Source: Gemmiger sp. An120 (GTDB lineage: Bacteria; Bacillota; Clostridia; Oscillospirales; Ruminococcaceae). Taken from it: a stretch of 64,000 nucleotides of DNA. Both the position numbers and the translations under genes were made by a program. The notes beneath the pieces are model-generated. The model worked only from the letters and a program-made list of their open reading frames with translations, searched no databases and was not told where the DNA came from. This document shows positions 8,844 through 18,983 of this stretch, piece by piece (position 1 is the first letter of the stretch; each line of letters begins with the position of its first letter). The stretch spans positions 234,357 through 298,356 of the forward strand of contig NZ_NFLN01000003.1 of the NCBI RefSeq assembly GCF_002160955.1. The letters are read 5' to 3'.

Positions 8844-9299
8844 ATGAATACTTTTCTGACCATCTGCCTGATCGTTCTGCCCCTGAGCCTGCTCATGGGC
8901 TTTGCCGCCTACCTGGCCCGTCAGTCTGCCAAGGGCATGCCTGTCAAGCGCACCCTCAGCCTGAACATCACCGCCTTTGTGGTGGTCCTGCTGCTGTCCG
9001 CCTGCTTTGCCTTCGCCGCAAGCGCTGAGAGCGAGGCCACCACCGCTGTTATGACCGCTGCTGAGCGCGCTGCCAGCAACGAGAGCATGGGTCTGGGCCT
9101 GATCGCCGCCGCTCTGGTTACCGGTCTTGCCGGCATTGGCGGCGGTATGGCTGTGGCTGCTGGCGCTCCTGCCGCTATCGCCGCTGCTTCCGAGGACCCC
9201 AAGAGCTTCGGTAAGAGCCTGATCTTCGTGGCTCTGGGCGAATCCATCGCTCTGTACGGCGTTGTTATCTCCATCCTGATCCTGAACAAACTGGTATAA
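8844..9299 (+). CDS. ntpK: V-type ATPase subunit K (proteolipid, c-ring)
   Basis: The 151-residue protein has four hydrophobic helices forming two hairpins. The second hairpin has the glycine-rich helix GLAGIGGGMAVAAG and the ion-binding helix FVALGESIALYG with its glutamate. The first hairpin has no glutamate and no glycine pattern, so each subunit carries one ion site. GGAGG at 8831-8835 sets the ATG at 8844. The 95-base gap before it contains ACAGGG and CCCTGT arms that could form a weak hairpin between subunits I and K. Confidence 0.93.
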   Translation: MNTFLTICLIVLPLSLLMGFAAYLARQSAKGMPVKRTLSLNITAFVVVLLLSACFAFAASAESEATTAVMTAAERAASNESMGLGLIAAALVTGLAGIGGGMAVAAGAPAAIAAASEDPKSFGKSLIFVALGESIALYGVVISILILNKLV

Positions 9300-9312
9300 A
9301 GGGGGCGCAGCA

Positions 9313-9621
9313 ATGCGTTTCTTTCTGATCAGCGACAACACCGACACCCAGACCGGCATGCGGCTGGCGGGCATCGAAGGCGTGGTGGCCCACACCGCCG
9401 AGGAAGTGACCAACGCTTTTGAGCTTGCCCTTGCCCAGCCGGATATCGGCATGATCCTGGTGACGGAAAAGATCGCCGACGATTTCACCGAGATCGTCAA
9501 CGACGCGAAGAAGGACCAGGAGGGCCCGCTGGTGCTGGCCATCCCGGACCGGCACGGTTCGGCCCTTGGCCGTGACCGCATCACCCGCTATGTGCGCGAA
9601 GCCATCGGCGTTAAGATTTGA
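9313..9621 (+). CDS. V-type ATPase subunit F
   Basis: The 102-residue protein starts MRFFLISDNTDTQTGMRLAG and contains DIGMILVTEKIADDF, the conserved core of the small Rossmann-like F subunit of the central rotor shaft. It is full length for the family. It follows subunit K by 13 bases and precedes subunit E by 10 bases. Confidence 0.93.
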   Translation: MRFFLISDNTDTQTGMRLAGIEGVVAHTAEEVTNAFELALAQPDIGMILVTEKIADDFTEIVNDAKKDQEGPLVLAIPDRHGSALGRDRITRYVREAIGVKI

Positions 9622-9631
9622 GGTGCAGCAA

Positions 9632-10216
9632 ATGATTGAAGAAAACGAGCGCGCGGCAAAATTCATGCAGGCCATCCAGCGGGATGGCGAAAAGCGCCGT
9701 ACCGCCATCATCCAGGCCATCGACGAGGAGATCGCCGCGGAGCTGGAAAAAGTGAAGACCGCCGCCGAGGCCAAAGCGCGGCAGATGGGGGACTATGAGA
9801 AAGTCCGCCTGCAGGAAGAGACCAACCGCAAGCTGTCTCACAGTGTGGTGGAGACCGGCGCTGAGCTGGCTGCCCGCCGCAGCGAGATCGCTCAGGAGGT
9901 GTTTGACGCCTGCGAAGAGCGGCTTGCCGCCTTTACCGCAAAACCGGAATATGCCGACTATCTGAAAAAGAGCGCTGATGCGCTGCTGGCACTGCTTCAC
10001 GCGGACAAGGCCGTGTTCTATGCACGTCCGCAGGACGTGGAGGCTGCCAAGTCGGCTGTTCCCGCCGGCTGCGAAGTGACCGCCGACACCACCATCCGTC
10101 TGGGCGGCCTGCGCGCCAAATGCGGCGCGGTGGAGGCGGACGACACGTTGGATATGAAGCTGGAAGCCCAGAAAGACTGGTTCCTGCAGAATTCCGGCAT
10201 GTCCATCGCCCTTTAA
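9632..10216 (+). CDS. ntpE: V-type ATPase subunit E (peripheral stalk)
   Basis: The 194-residue protein has a long charged N-terminal helix (residues 1 to about 90) and a compact C-terminal domain ending in VEADDTLDMKLEAQK, the usual layout of subunit E, which pairs with the G/H subunit in the stalk. GAGGTG (9620-9625) sets the ATG at 9632; an upstream in-frame start would overlap subunit F. Confidence 0.92.
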   Translation: MIEENERAAKFMQAIQRDGEKRRTAIIQAIDEEIAAELEKVKTAAEAKARQMGDYEKVRLQEETNRKLSHSVVETGAELAARRSEIAQEVFDACEERLAAFTAKPEYADYLKKSADALLALLHADKAVFYARPQDVEAAKSAVPAGCEVTADTTIRLGGLRAKCGAVEADDTLDMKLEAQKDWFLQNSGMSIAL

Positions 10217-10240
10217 TTTCGAAAACCGAGGTGAACCGAA

Positions 10241-11998
<1,758 letters not shown>

Positions 11999-12025
11999 CA
12001 AGGGAAAGGAGCGAAAGAGAGACAT

Positions 12026-13435
12026 ATGATCCTTGAACATGTTGGCTTAAGCCAGATCAACGGCTCGCTGGTGGTCCTGGACGGCGTGCAGAACGCCTCC
12101 TATGACGAGATGGTGGTGATGAAGCTCACCGACGGCACCCAGCGTGTGGGCCGTATCGTGATGATCGAGGGTGACAAGTGCGTCATCCAGGTGTTTGAAG
12201 GCACCACCGGCTTTTCGCTGGACAACACCCGCACCACCCTTTCCGGCCATCCTATGATGGTGGACCTGAGCCCGGAAATCCTGGGCCGCACCCTGGACGG
12301 CCTGGGCCGCCCCATCGACGGCCTGGGTGAGATTTATCCTGAGTTCCGCCGCGATGTGAACGGCTCGCCCATCAACCCGGTGAGCCGCGTCTATCCCCGG
12401 AACTACATCCGCACCGGTATTTCTTCCATCGATGCGCTGGCCACCCTGATCCGCGGCCAGAAGCTGCCCATCTTCTCCGGCTCCGGTATGAAGCACAACG
12501 AGCTGGCGGTGCAGATCGTGAAGCAGGCGGACGTTTCCGATGGCGAGGACTTCGCCATCGTGTTCGCCGCCATGGGTGTGAAGAACGACGTTGCTGACTA
12601 CTTCAAAAAGAGCTTTGAGGCCGCCAACGTTATGGACCGTGTGGTCATGCTGCTGAACCTGGCCAACGACCCCATCGTCGAGCGTATCATCACCCCCCGT
12701 GCGGCCCTGACCATCGCTGAGTACCTGGCCTTTGACCTGGGCAAGAACATCCTGGTCATCCTCACCGATATGACCAGCTACTGCGAAGCTCTGCGTGAAT
12801 TCTCCTCCTCCAAGGGCGAGATCCCCGGCCGTAAGGGCTACCCCGGCTACCTCTACTCCGACCTGGCGTCGCTGTATGAGCGCGCCGGCATCATCGAGGG
12901 CCGCAAGGGTTCTGTGACGCAGATCCCCATTCTGACCATGCCCGGCGACGACATTACCCATCCCATCCCCGACCTGACCGGCTACATCACCGAGGGCCAG
13001 ATCGTTCTGGACCGCGGCATGGATGCCACCGGTGTTTATCCGCCGGTGAGCGTGCTGCCCAGCCTGTCCCGTCTGATGAAGGACGGCATCGGTGCCGGCT
13101 ACACCCGCGAGGATCACAACCCGCTGGCAAACCAGCTTTTCGCCACCTATGCCCGCGTGCAGGACGCCAAGGCTCTGGCCAGCGTTATCGGCGAAGAGGA
13201 ACTTTCTGCCAGTGACAAGCGGGTCATGGAGTTTGGCCGTGCCTTTGAACAGAAGTTCGTGGGTCAGGGCAACACCAACCGTTCCATCGAGGAGACGCTG
13301 GACCTGGGCTGGGAGCTGTTGTCTATGCTGCCCCGCGAGGAGCTGGACCGTGTGGACCAGGTCATGCTGGACCACTACTACAAGCCGCAGGTAAACAATG
13401 CCCATCGTGACCTCGGCACGATCCTCAAAAAGTGA
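12026..13435 (+). CDS. ntpB: V-type ATPase subunit B (non-catalytic)
   Basis: The 469-residue protein alternates with subunit A in the V1 ring. In place of a P-loop it has [15 protein letters not shown] near residue 150, as expected for the non-catalytic subunit. [20 protein letters not shown] and the following [18 protein letters not shown] are conserved B-subunit segments. It lies 27 bases after subunit A behind GGAAAGGAG. Confidence 0.96.
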   Translation: MILEHVGLSQINGSLVVLDGVQNASYDEMVVMKLTDGTQRVGRIVMIEGDKCVIQVFEGTTGFSLDNTRTTLSGHPMMVDLSPEILGRTLDGLGRPIDGLGEIYPEFRRDVNGSPINPVSRVYPRNYIRTGISSIDALATLIRGQKLPIFSGSGMKHNELAVQIVKQADVSDGEDFAIVFAAMGVKNDVADYFKKSFEAANVMDRVVMLLNLANDPIVERIITPRAALTIAEYLAFDLGKNILVILTDMTSYCEALREFSSSKGEIPGRKGYPGYLYSDLASLYERAGIIEGRKGSVTQIPILTMPGDDITHPIPDLTGYITEGQIVLDRGMDATGVYPPVSVLPSLSRLMKDGIGAGYTREDHNPLANQLFATYARVQDAKALASVIGEEELSASDKRVMEFGRAFEQKFVGQGNTNRSIEETLDLGWELLSMLPREELDRVDQVMLDHYYKPQVNNAHRDLGTILKK

Positions 13436-13460
13436 GCCTTAACAGAGAGGAGGCTGCCGT

Positions 13461-14069
13461 ATGGCACAGGTTTTTCCCACAAAATCGAACCTGATGGCGC
13501 AAAAGCGCAGCCTTGCGCTTGCCAGCCAGGGCTATGACCTGATGGACCGCAAGCGGAACATCCTCGTGCGGGAAATGATGCAGCTGATCGACCGGGCGGC
13601 GGTCATCCAGGACGAGATCGCCACCGCCTACTCTACGGCTTATAAGGCTTTGCAGCGTGCAAACATCACTTTGGGCGTGGTGGGTGAGTTCGCAAAGACA
13701 GTGCCGGTGGAGACCGGCCTCAAGCTGGACTACCGCAGCGTCATGGGCGTGGAGCTTCCCATTGTTAAAATGGAGGAAAGCGCCCCCGGCCTTTACTATG
13801 GGCTGGATTCCACCAACAGCCAGTTGGATGACGTGTATCTGAAATTCTGCGAGGTTAAGCGCCTCACAGTGGAACTGGCTGAGGTGGAGAGCAGTGTCTA
13901 TCGCCTGGCTGTGGCCATTCAGAAGACCCAGAAGCGCGCCAACGCCCTGAACAACATCATGATCCCCCAGTTCACCGCCACCATCAAGTACATCACCGAG
14001 GTGCTGGAAGAAAAGGAACGGGAGGATTTCTCCCGCCTGAAGGTCATCAAAAAGCAGCGGGACGGTTGA
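13461..14069 (+). CDS. ntpD: V-type ATPase subunit D (central shaft)
   Basis: The 202-residue protein begins FPTKSNLMAQKRSLALASQGYDLMDRK, the strongly conserved start of the rotor coiled coil, and ends in the second long helix (KRANALNNIMIPQF onward). It is the last gene of the operon: GAGAGGAGG precedes it and a strong terminator follows 24 bases after the stop. Confidence 0.95.
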   Translation: MAQVFPTKSNLMAQKRSLALASQGYDLMDRKRNILVREMMQLIDRAAVIQDEIATAYSTAYKALQRANITLGVVGEFAKTVPVETGLKLDYRSVMGVELPIVKMEESAPGLYYGLDSTNSQLDDVYLKFCEVKRLTVELAEVESSVYRLAVAIQKTQKRANALNNIMIPQFTATIKYITEVLEEKEREDFSRLKVIKKQRDG

Positions 14070-14093
14070 ACCGCCACTGCAAAACTGAAAAGC

Positions 14094-14132
14094 AAAATCC
14101 CCTTTGCGGAATTGAAGCAAAGGGGATTTTTT
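14094..14132. terminator. terminator closing the V-ATPase operon
   Basis: AAAATCCCCTTTGC and GCAAAGGGGATTTT pair over 14 bases, followed by a run of T. The A-rich left flank lets it also serve the convergent DUF1266 gene, which ends at 14146. Confidence 0.9.
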
Positions 14133-14145
14133 CTTTGTTTTCCTG

Positions 14146-14985
14146 TCACAGAGTGAAGCCCAGTTTGCGCCGAGCAGGCCAGGGGAAATCGCGCCACTGG
14201 CCGCCGGAACCGTCGGCTTTGCCCATCAGCAGGGAAGTGGTAGCGTCGGCAAGATAGCCCAGATATCCTGCGGCGGGGCTGTTGCAGAGCATCTTCCACA
14301 TCAAACCGCCGAAAAGGTAGGACTGGGCGAATTCCCGCCAGCCTCCCAGGTCCTGGGCAGCACGCTGGGCCAGGTCCCACAAAATGCCTTGGGCCTCCTC
14401 TGGGGTGATCCAGCCCAGATAGCTGCCCCAGCGGGCCAGCATGGCGGCGCGGCCTGTGTCCCATCCGGCCATAAAAGCAGGAGTGTACCGGACTTTGTAG
14501 TGCTGGGCAAAAGCCCAGGCACGGATCACTCCATCCCGATCGTCCTCGTCTTCGTCACCGGTCATCAGTTCCTCCGGCGAATCTGCTTCGCAGTAGAAAC
14601 GGTACCGCTCGGTGTATCCTGCCTGGCTCAGATAGCGGATGGTCTCCAGCAGTTCGCCCCGCCCGTCAATGCCCCAGGAGCGGCGTACCACCGAGAGGGC
14701 CTGCTGTTCCAGCACGGGAATGTGTTCCTCCACGTCCAGACCGTCCAGGCTGTGATCGTTCAGGGTGGACACGATGCCCGAAAGAAGGATGCCGAACCGG
14801 CCCCAAAGCTCCGGATCCCGGCCATATTCCGTTGGTGCGGGCTCGGGCAGAGCTTCCAAACGGGCCATGGTCTCGTCCAGCAGAACGTAAAGTGTGTCGT
14901 CAGTCTCATCTTCTTCATCCAATCCGGGCCCTTCCTCTTCATTTTCCATGGCAAGGGTCTCCAGAGCAGCTGCCAGCACACCCAT
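14146..14985 (-). CDS. DUF1266 domain protein
   Basis: This predicts a 279-residue soluble protein. An acidic N-terminal region (EEEGPGLDEEDETDD near residue 16) is followed by a DUF1266 pattern: SWGIDGRGELLETIRYLSQ near 103, then AAMLARWGSYLGWITPEEA and GGWREFAQSYLFGGLMW. The biochemical role of DUF1266 is unknown to me. The start lies 2 bases after the stop of the next upstream gene, so the two are almost certainly co-transcribed. Confidence 0.85.
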   Translation of the reverse strand: MGVLAAALETLAMENEEEGPGLDEEDETDDTLYVLLDETMARLEALPEPAPTEYGRDPELWGRFGILLSGIVSTLNDHSLDGLDVEEHIPVLEQQALSVVRRSWGIDGRGELLETIRYLSQAGYTERYRFYCEADSPEELMTGDEDEDDRDGVIRAWAFAQHYKVRYTPAFMAGWDTGRAAMLARWGSYLGWITPEEAQGILWDLAQRAAQDLGGWREFAQSYLFGGLMWKMLCNSPAAGYLGYLADATTSLLMGKADGSGGQWRDFPWPARRKLGFTL

Positions 14986-14987
14986 GT

Positions 14988-15329
14988 TTAATCTTCGCCG
15001 AACAGCTGGTTCATCACAGCTTCGGTGCTGACGGAGGCGGCTTCGGCCACCCGCTGATTTATCATCAGATGCAACTGTTCCTGGTCCGCCGCCATCTGAG
15101 CCATAGTCTGGGCGTCAAACACCTGCCCCAGAATTTCCACCTGCCGCCGGGCATTGGCTGCCGGTTGTTCCGCTTCCAATGCGGCGTTGTTCTGCGGCGA
15201 GGCATCCGGTTCAGGAGAAAGGGATGCGGCCAGAGCTTCGCTTTTTTCCTCCGCTTTATGCAGACTTTCAAGGGCTTGCGCCTGTGCTGCCTTCGCGCGG
15301 TTCATGATCTCATTGATGTCCATTGCCAT
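14988..15329 (-). CDS. hypothetical protein, upstream partner of DUF1266 gene
   Basis: The 113-residue hydrophilic protein has no motif I recognise. Residues 10-65 are Ala-, Glu- and Gln-rich helix, and the C-terminus is predicted helical (MAQMAADQEQLHLMINQRV). It starts at overlapping ATG codons behind GGAGG, overlaps the end of the upstream membrane-protein gene by 20 bases, and touches the DUF1266 gene downstream. The tight packing suggests a shared function. Confidence 0.7.
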   Translation of the reverse strand: MAMDINEIMNRAKAAQAQALESLHKAEEKSEALAASLSPEPDASPQNNAALEAEQPAANARRQVEILGQVFDAQTMAQMAADQEQLHLMINQRVAEAASVSTEAVMNQLFGED

Positions 15330-15495
15330 CCTCCTTTTCGTCAGGCAAGGTGTGCCAGACTGGCGGCTGCCTGTGTCGGAACAAAAAACGCTTTGTTCGT
15401 TCTAGCAGAAATTCCACAAATCGGAACCAAAGCTGGCCGAATATCGTCACCGCCACGAGCAGGCCCAACATCCAGAAAATCTCATCCCATGGCAT
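15310..15495 (-). CDS. small single-pass membrane protein
   Basis: The 61-residue protein begins MPWDEIFWMLGLLVAVTIFG, one N-terminal membrane helix, followed by a basic segment (RTKRFLFRHRQ) that should stay in the cytoplasm. I choose the ATG at 15495 because GAGG lies 5 bases before it; an in-frame ATG at 15516 would add seven residues. It is the first intact gene of the DUF1266 cluster. Confidence 0.6.
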   Translation of the reverse strand: MPWDEIFWMLGLLVAVTIFGQLWFRFVEFLLERTKRFLFRHRQPPVWHTLPDEKEDGNGHQ

Positions 15496-15502
15496 CACTG
15501 CC

Positions 15503-15661
15503 TCATTTCTTGGCAAAGCGGTTCATGAAGAAATCCGTGAAGGCTGCCAGCTCCTCATCCTGAGAAACATATACATACAAACTTTCGCCTTCCAGCCAGT
15601 CGTAGGCGTTGATGGCGATGTATGCCTGTAAAGCGTTTGCGCAAGGTGGTGCTGTATCCAT
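15503..15661 (-). pseudogene. 3' remnant of a reverse-strand gene at the island boundary
   Basis: The reverse strand reads a protein-like tail (YIAINAYDWLEGESLYVYVS, ending FFMNRFAKK) that stops 8 bases before the start of the small membrane protein, as an upstream operon member would. The frame continues to an ATG at 15661 with no ribosome binding site and runs on beyond it into sequence that reads better on the forward strand. The simplest reading is a gene cut by insertion near 15620-15660. It could also be a short intact ORF of 52 residues. Confidence 0.45.
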
Positions 15662-16203
15662 GGGCAGCGGATATTCTTCGCCAATATGTTGAGCGGCTGC
15701 AAAAAGAGGGATATTCGTTTGCTCAAATTGAGAAAATGCGGCTTTCCTATTCGATATGGCACAAAGAAGCCCTCGCTCCTTTTCAAATGGAGGCTGCCAT
15801 CAAGAGGCTTCTTCGAAAAGCGGGAATTCCGAGTATACCGATCCCTCACACCCGGGAGGGAAAAACGGAAATGACGATTAAGGAGCCAAGCTACTCACTG
15901 CTTTACTTGGATGCGCAATACATCGCCGGCCTCTGTGGAGCAAATCTGCCGATGCTGCATGCTATGTTCGGGATGGCCTGGACCGAAATGGACGAAGAAT
16001 CTTATCTTGACCTTCTCAGCGATGAATATGCTGTGGCGCGTTATCTGCATTTGAAGCGCTTTTCTCCCTATGAACCCGCTTTGCTGAAACGCCGCGTGCT
16101 GATGGTTCAGAATAGCACCCGGGAATCTCAGAACTTTAGTATTTCATCGCATTACGCAATATCAGCCAGATGGAGGAAAAAACCCGATGACAAAAATCAT
16201 TGA
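15622..16203 (+). CDS. hypothetical protein preceding the tyrosine recombinase
   Basis: The 193-codon frame has no recognised domain. From about residue 40 it reads as an ordinary soluble protein (SLLYLDAQYIAGLCGANL and onward, with a basic C-terminus). Its last 17 bases overlap the recombinase ATG at 16187, which suggests translational coupling. No good ribosome binding site precedes the first ATG, and the first 15 codons overlap the end of a broken reverse-strand gene, so the annotated start may be an insertion artefact; ATG 15736 is another option. Confidence 0.5.
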   Translation: MPVKRLRKVVLYPWAADILRQYVERLQKEGYSFAQIEKMRLSYSIWHKEALAPFQMEAAIKRLLRKAGIPSIPIPHTREGKTEMTIKEPSYSLLYLDAQYIAGLCGANLPMLHAMFGMAWTEMDEESYLDLLSDEYAVARYLHLKRFSPYEPALLKRRVLMVQNSTRESQNFSISSHYAISARWRKKPDDKNH

Positions 16204-17902
16204 ATACAGCGGTGTGAAATTTTGGGTGAGCTTTTGCTATCCGAAAAATTTAGCGGGTACAAAATCTCCTTGCCGCGCGTTGGTGACGCCGCTCGACGAA
16301 AACGAGAGGAAAATCACCAAAAGGCAGCTGTGTGGAAAAGACAGCGATGAGCCGGTAAATTGTTTTGTATCTGGCTTGGACCCGGAAGATATTGAACAGA
16401 ACCACATCCCGGATGTTGTCAACCAATTACTTGGACTGATGCAGCAACGGGGGTTGTATACTCTATCTGATTGTGGCAAGCTGTCGCAAGAAACAGACTT
16501 GGCGGTGATCGCAAAAGCGGTAAAAGACACCTTTTTCGAAAAGTACAGTGCCAAATACAAGTGGGCGCAGAGTACCTGTTATAAGTATCGGCAACAGTAT
16601 GATTATATGACAGAAGCTCTACAGGGTATTGATTATCGTACTCTCACGCCTGATACGGAAAGTTTGATACAGGAAAACATTTGTCGCGCGGCATTGCTGG
16701 ACACCAGAAAAGACAATGAATGGGTTCCTGGCTTGACGCCCCCCGCTTCGGCTAAGACACGGCTGTATCTTTTTTATCGGCTGCTGGAGCTCCTGCGCAA
16801 TACAGAAGACTATGATATTGCTTTGACTCCTTCGCGTTACCAGGGAAAAACCTCACGAAAAAAACTGCTTCTTGCACGTACCGATCATGCCCGTAATTTG
16901 CCCAATGACCTTTTGCAAAAGTTATGTAAAAAGGATGTGCTGGATGGGCAAATTGGGATTTTAGCAGATACAGGTTTGCGGATCAACGAATACGGAGGCC
17001 TGCTGTTTTGCTCTATCGGGTATACAGATGGTTCACAGGGCCGCATGTATTTTATACGGGTCAGCGGCCAGCTTAGTCGGCAAAATACCCGCACGGAATA
17101 CCCTAAGACAGACCCTTCCTATCGGCTCATTCCAATTTCACAGGAACTCGGAGAACAGCTGATAGCCGAGCGGGAAAATCTTGAACTGCGGTATGGCGAT
17201 ATGTCTTTGCTGCTGCGCATTGGTCAGCCGGAAGAATCTGAGTATTACACCGATGCCGTCACCATTTCCTCCCATATGCGGCAACTGAAGGAACAGATTC
17301 CCCAGTTGTTGCGCCAGCCTGAATTTTTGGAAGAAATGCGCAAAAATCGTCCTTACACCTTTGATAAAGCCAGTCAGGACAAATATCTGAATAGCATGTT
17401 GACTTCTCATGCTTTACGTCGCTATTTTTGTACCTGGCTATATACGGTGAGTGGGGTTGAGACCAATGAGATTTATTCTCTCATGGGGCACCTGAACAAA
17501 AACATACGGCAGCGCTCAGGGCCTTGCGGGCCAACGCCGGCCGAAATATATCGTCTTTGCCTGTTGAAACATGTCAGTCCGACCCTGTTTCACACCCCAC
17601 ACTCTTTGAAATACAATCTGGGGGAGAAATACCGTGAAACAGAAGTACCTGCTTGCTCTGTGGAATTTACGATACCGCCTGAAACATCCTGGGAAATCGT
17701 TGTTGAGGATTCTGAGCCTTTTAATCACTTGACATTTTCGGGAGATGGAATCATATGGGATGTCAGGTATCAAGATGAGTTTCGGCCGGACCCGAATCGA
17801 TATGCTCTGCTGGCGACCGAAGAGATGTATACCATCCAGTCAAAAGGCAAATTTTTGGATGCGTTGAAAAAGGCAACAAAAGGCGAGAAGCTCAATAAAT
17901 AG
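16187..17902 (+). CDS. tyrosine recombinase (phage-integrase fold) with long C-terminal extension
   Basis: This is a 571-residue protein. The catalytic pattern is readable: arginine in ADTGLRINEYGG (about residue 266), His and Arg in TSHALRRYF (about 407), GH in YSLMGHLNKN (about 430), and a tyrosine in PAEIYRLCL about 20 residues later. It should cut and rejoin DNA. About 110 residues follow the expected catalytic tyrosine, and the N-terminal part lacks the usual short arm-binding domain, so it differs from ordinary phage integrases. It is coupled to the upstream gene and is AT-richer than the V-ATPase genes. Confidence 0.82.
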   Translation: MTKIIEYSGVKFWVSFCYPKNLAGTKSPCRALVTPLDENERKITKRQLCGKDSDEPVNCFVSGLDPEDIEQNHIPDVVNQLLGLMQQRGLYTLSDCGKLSQETDLAVIAKAVKDTFFEKYSAKYKWAQSTCYKYRQQYDYMTEALQGIDYRTLTPDTESLIQENICRAALLDTRKDNEWVPGLTPPASAKTRLYLFYRLLELLRNTEDYDIALTPSRYQGKTSRKKLLLARTDHARNLPNDLLQKLCKKDVLDGQIGILADTGLRINEYGGLLFCSIGYTDGSQGRMYFIRVSGQLSRQNTRTEYPKTDPSYRLIPISQELGEQLIAERENLELRYGDMSLLLRIGQPEESEYYTDAVTISSHMRQLKEQIPQLLRQPEFLEEMRKNRPYTFDKASQDKYLNSMLTSHALRRYFCTWLYTVSGVETNEIYSLMGHLNKNIRQRSGPCGPTPAEIYRLCLLKHVSPTLFHTPHSLKYNLGEKYRETEVPACSVEFTIPPETSWEIVVEDSEPFNHLTFSGDGIIWDVRYQDEFRPDPNRYALLATEEMYTIQSKGKFLDALKKATKGEKLNK

Positions 17903-17924
17903 GTTGTATTCAACCTATTTATTG
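17893..17924. promoter_or_regulatory. palindromic operator overlapping the phd-doc promoter
   Basis: CAATAAATAGGTTG and CAACCTATTTATTG are perfect 14-base inverted repeats around TATT. The repeat covers the -35 element and spacer of the promoter at 17904-17931 and the recombinase stop codon. It is the likely autorepression site of the Phd/Doc pair, and might also end recombinase transcripts. Confidence 0.75.
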
Positions 17925-17931
17925 GTATAAT
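17904..17931 (+). promoter_or_regulatory. promoter of the phd-doc operon
   Basis: TTGTAT (17904-17909) and TATAAT (17926-17931) are 16 bases apart, about 20 bases before the antitoxin start, and are embedded in the palindrome at 17893-17924. Confidence 0.75.
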
Positions 17932-17952
17932 GAAAAAGGAGGTGGTTTTCTC

Positions 17953-18195
17953 ATGTTGCTTGATACCCGTGAAATGATTTCCGTGACTGAAGCCAACCAA
18001 AATTTCTCTCGGGCAACCAGGATTGCCGACCAGCGTGGCAAAGCCGTGATCTTGAAAGGCAACCGGCCCAAGTACTTATTGCTGGACATCGAAGCGGACC
18101 CGCGTTTGCTTTTGTCGGATGATGAGCTGATCGGGATTTCTGCCACCCGCATTTTCAAAAATCACCGGGCAGCGTTTGAGGAGTTGGCAAAATGA
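17953..18195 (+). CDS. Phd/YefM-family antitoxin
   Basis: The 80-residue protein has the Phd fold signature ISVTEANQNFSRATRIAD near residue 9, then GKAVILKGNRPKYLLLDIE. The N-terminal part binds the operator, and the acidic and helical C-terminus should wrap the toxin. AGGAGG lies 12 bases before the ATG. Its stop overlaps the toxin start by 4 bases (ATGA), the standard antitoxin-first arrangement. Confidence 0.88.
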   Translation: MLLDTREMISVTEANQNFSRATRIADQRGKAVILKGNRPKYLLLDIEADPRLLLSDDELIGISATRIFKNHRAAFEELAK

Positions 18196-18596
18196 TTGTA
18201 TTGTCCACACAAAAAGTAATGCAGCTTCACCAGTTCCTCATGCAGGAGACCGGCGGGCTGGATGGTATCCGGGATGAGGGTCTGTTTGATTCCGCTGTGC
18301 AAGGTCCCTTTGCCACGTTTGGAGGTCAGGAGCTTTACCCCAGTATCGAAGAGAAAGCAGCAAAGCTGGGAGTTACCCTCACTAAGAATCATGCTTTTCT
18401 GGATGGAAATAAGCGCATCGGTGCCTATGCACTGCTCATCTTCCTGGACGTAAACGGCGTGGCAATGGAGTACTCTGATGCTGACCTGATTTCTCTGGGC
18501 CTTGGTATGGCCGACGGCACGCTGGATTACGAAGTTGTTCTGGGCTGGATTCACAAGCATAAGACAGGGGAGCTTTCCCAGCCTAATCCAACTTGA
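18192..18596 (+). CDS. Doc-type (Fic fold) toxin
   Basis: This is a 134-residue protein of the death-on-curing family. The Fic motif is present as HAFLDGNKRIGAYAL near residue 66. In phage P1 Doc the equivalent motif phosphorylates elongation factor Tu; the same target here is inference. The length is right for Doc and no key residue of the HxFxDGNKR core is missing, so it is probably active and held by the antitoxin next to it. Confidence 0.9.
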   Translation: MIVLSTQKVMQLHQFLMQETGGLDGIRDEGLFDSAVQGPFATFGGQELYPSIEEKAAKLGVTLTKNHAFLDGNKRIGAYALLIFLDVNGVAMEYSDADLISLGLGMADGTLDYEVVLGWIHKHKTGELSQPNPT

Positions 18597-18778
18597 CATC
18601 ATGCACAAAACAAAGGCGCTAAATTTTGTGTTTTGACGGACGTGAAACCAGATGTTCGGGCATACTTTTATGGATTTTTGATAACAAGTCTGGCCTGTGC
18701 CGCTTTCGTTATGGAGCGGATTCATTATCCTTTCATTATGCGTCAGAAAACGGGAAGCAAAGCATCCTCTTAAAAAAC

Positions 18779-18821
18779 GGGTTTGCGGGCGGCTCCGTGT
18801 CACGGAACCGCCCGCAAACCC
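18779..18821. repeat. 21-bp near-perfect inverted repeat
   Basis: GGGTTTGCGGGCGG starts the left arm, and its complement closes the right arm after a one-base centre; only one of 21 pairs mismatches. It is much more GC-rich than its surroundings and lies between the toxin gene and the tRNA terminator. No T-run follows, so it is a structured or REP-like element rather than a classic terminator. Otherwise 18597-18833 shows no gene. Confidence 0.6.
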
Positions 18822-18833
18822 GCATAAACACAA

Positions 18834-18864
18834 GAAAAAAGCACCCATCTTTCGATGGATGCTT
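18834..18864 (-). terminator. terminator of tRNA-Ala copy 2
   Basis: GCATCCATC and GATGGGTGC pair around a GAAA loop on the reverse strand, followed by seven T. It begins 5 bases after the tRNA 3' end. Confidence 0.85.
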
Positions 18865-18866
18865 TC

Positions 18867-18942
<76 letters not shown>

Positions 18943-18983
18943 ACATGTTCGGTTATCAGCAGCCGTTTGTTGACTGCTCGATT

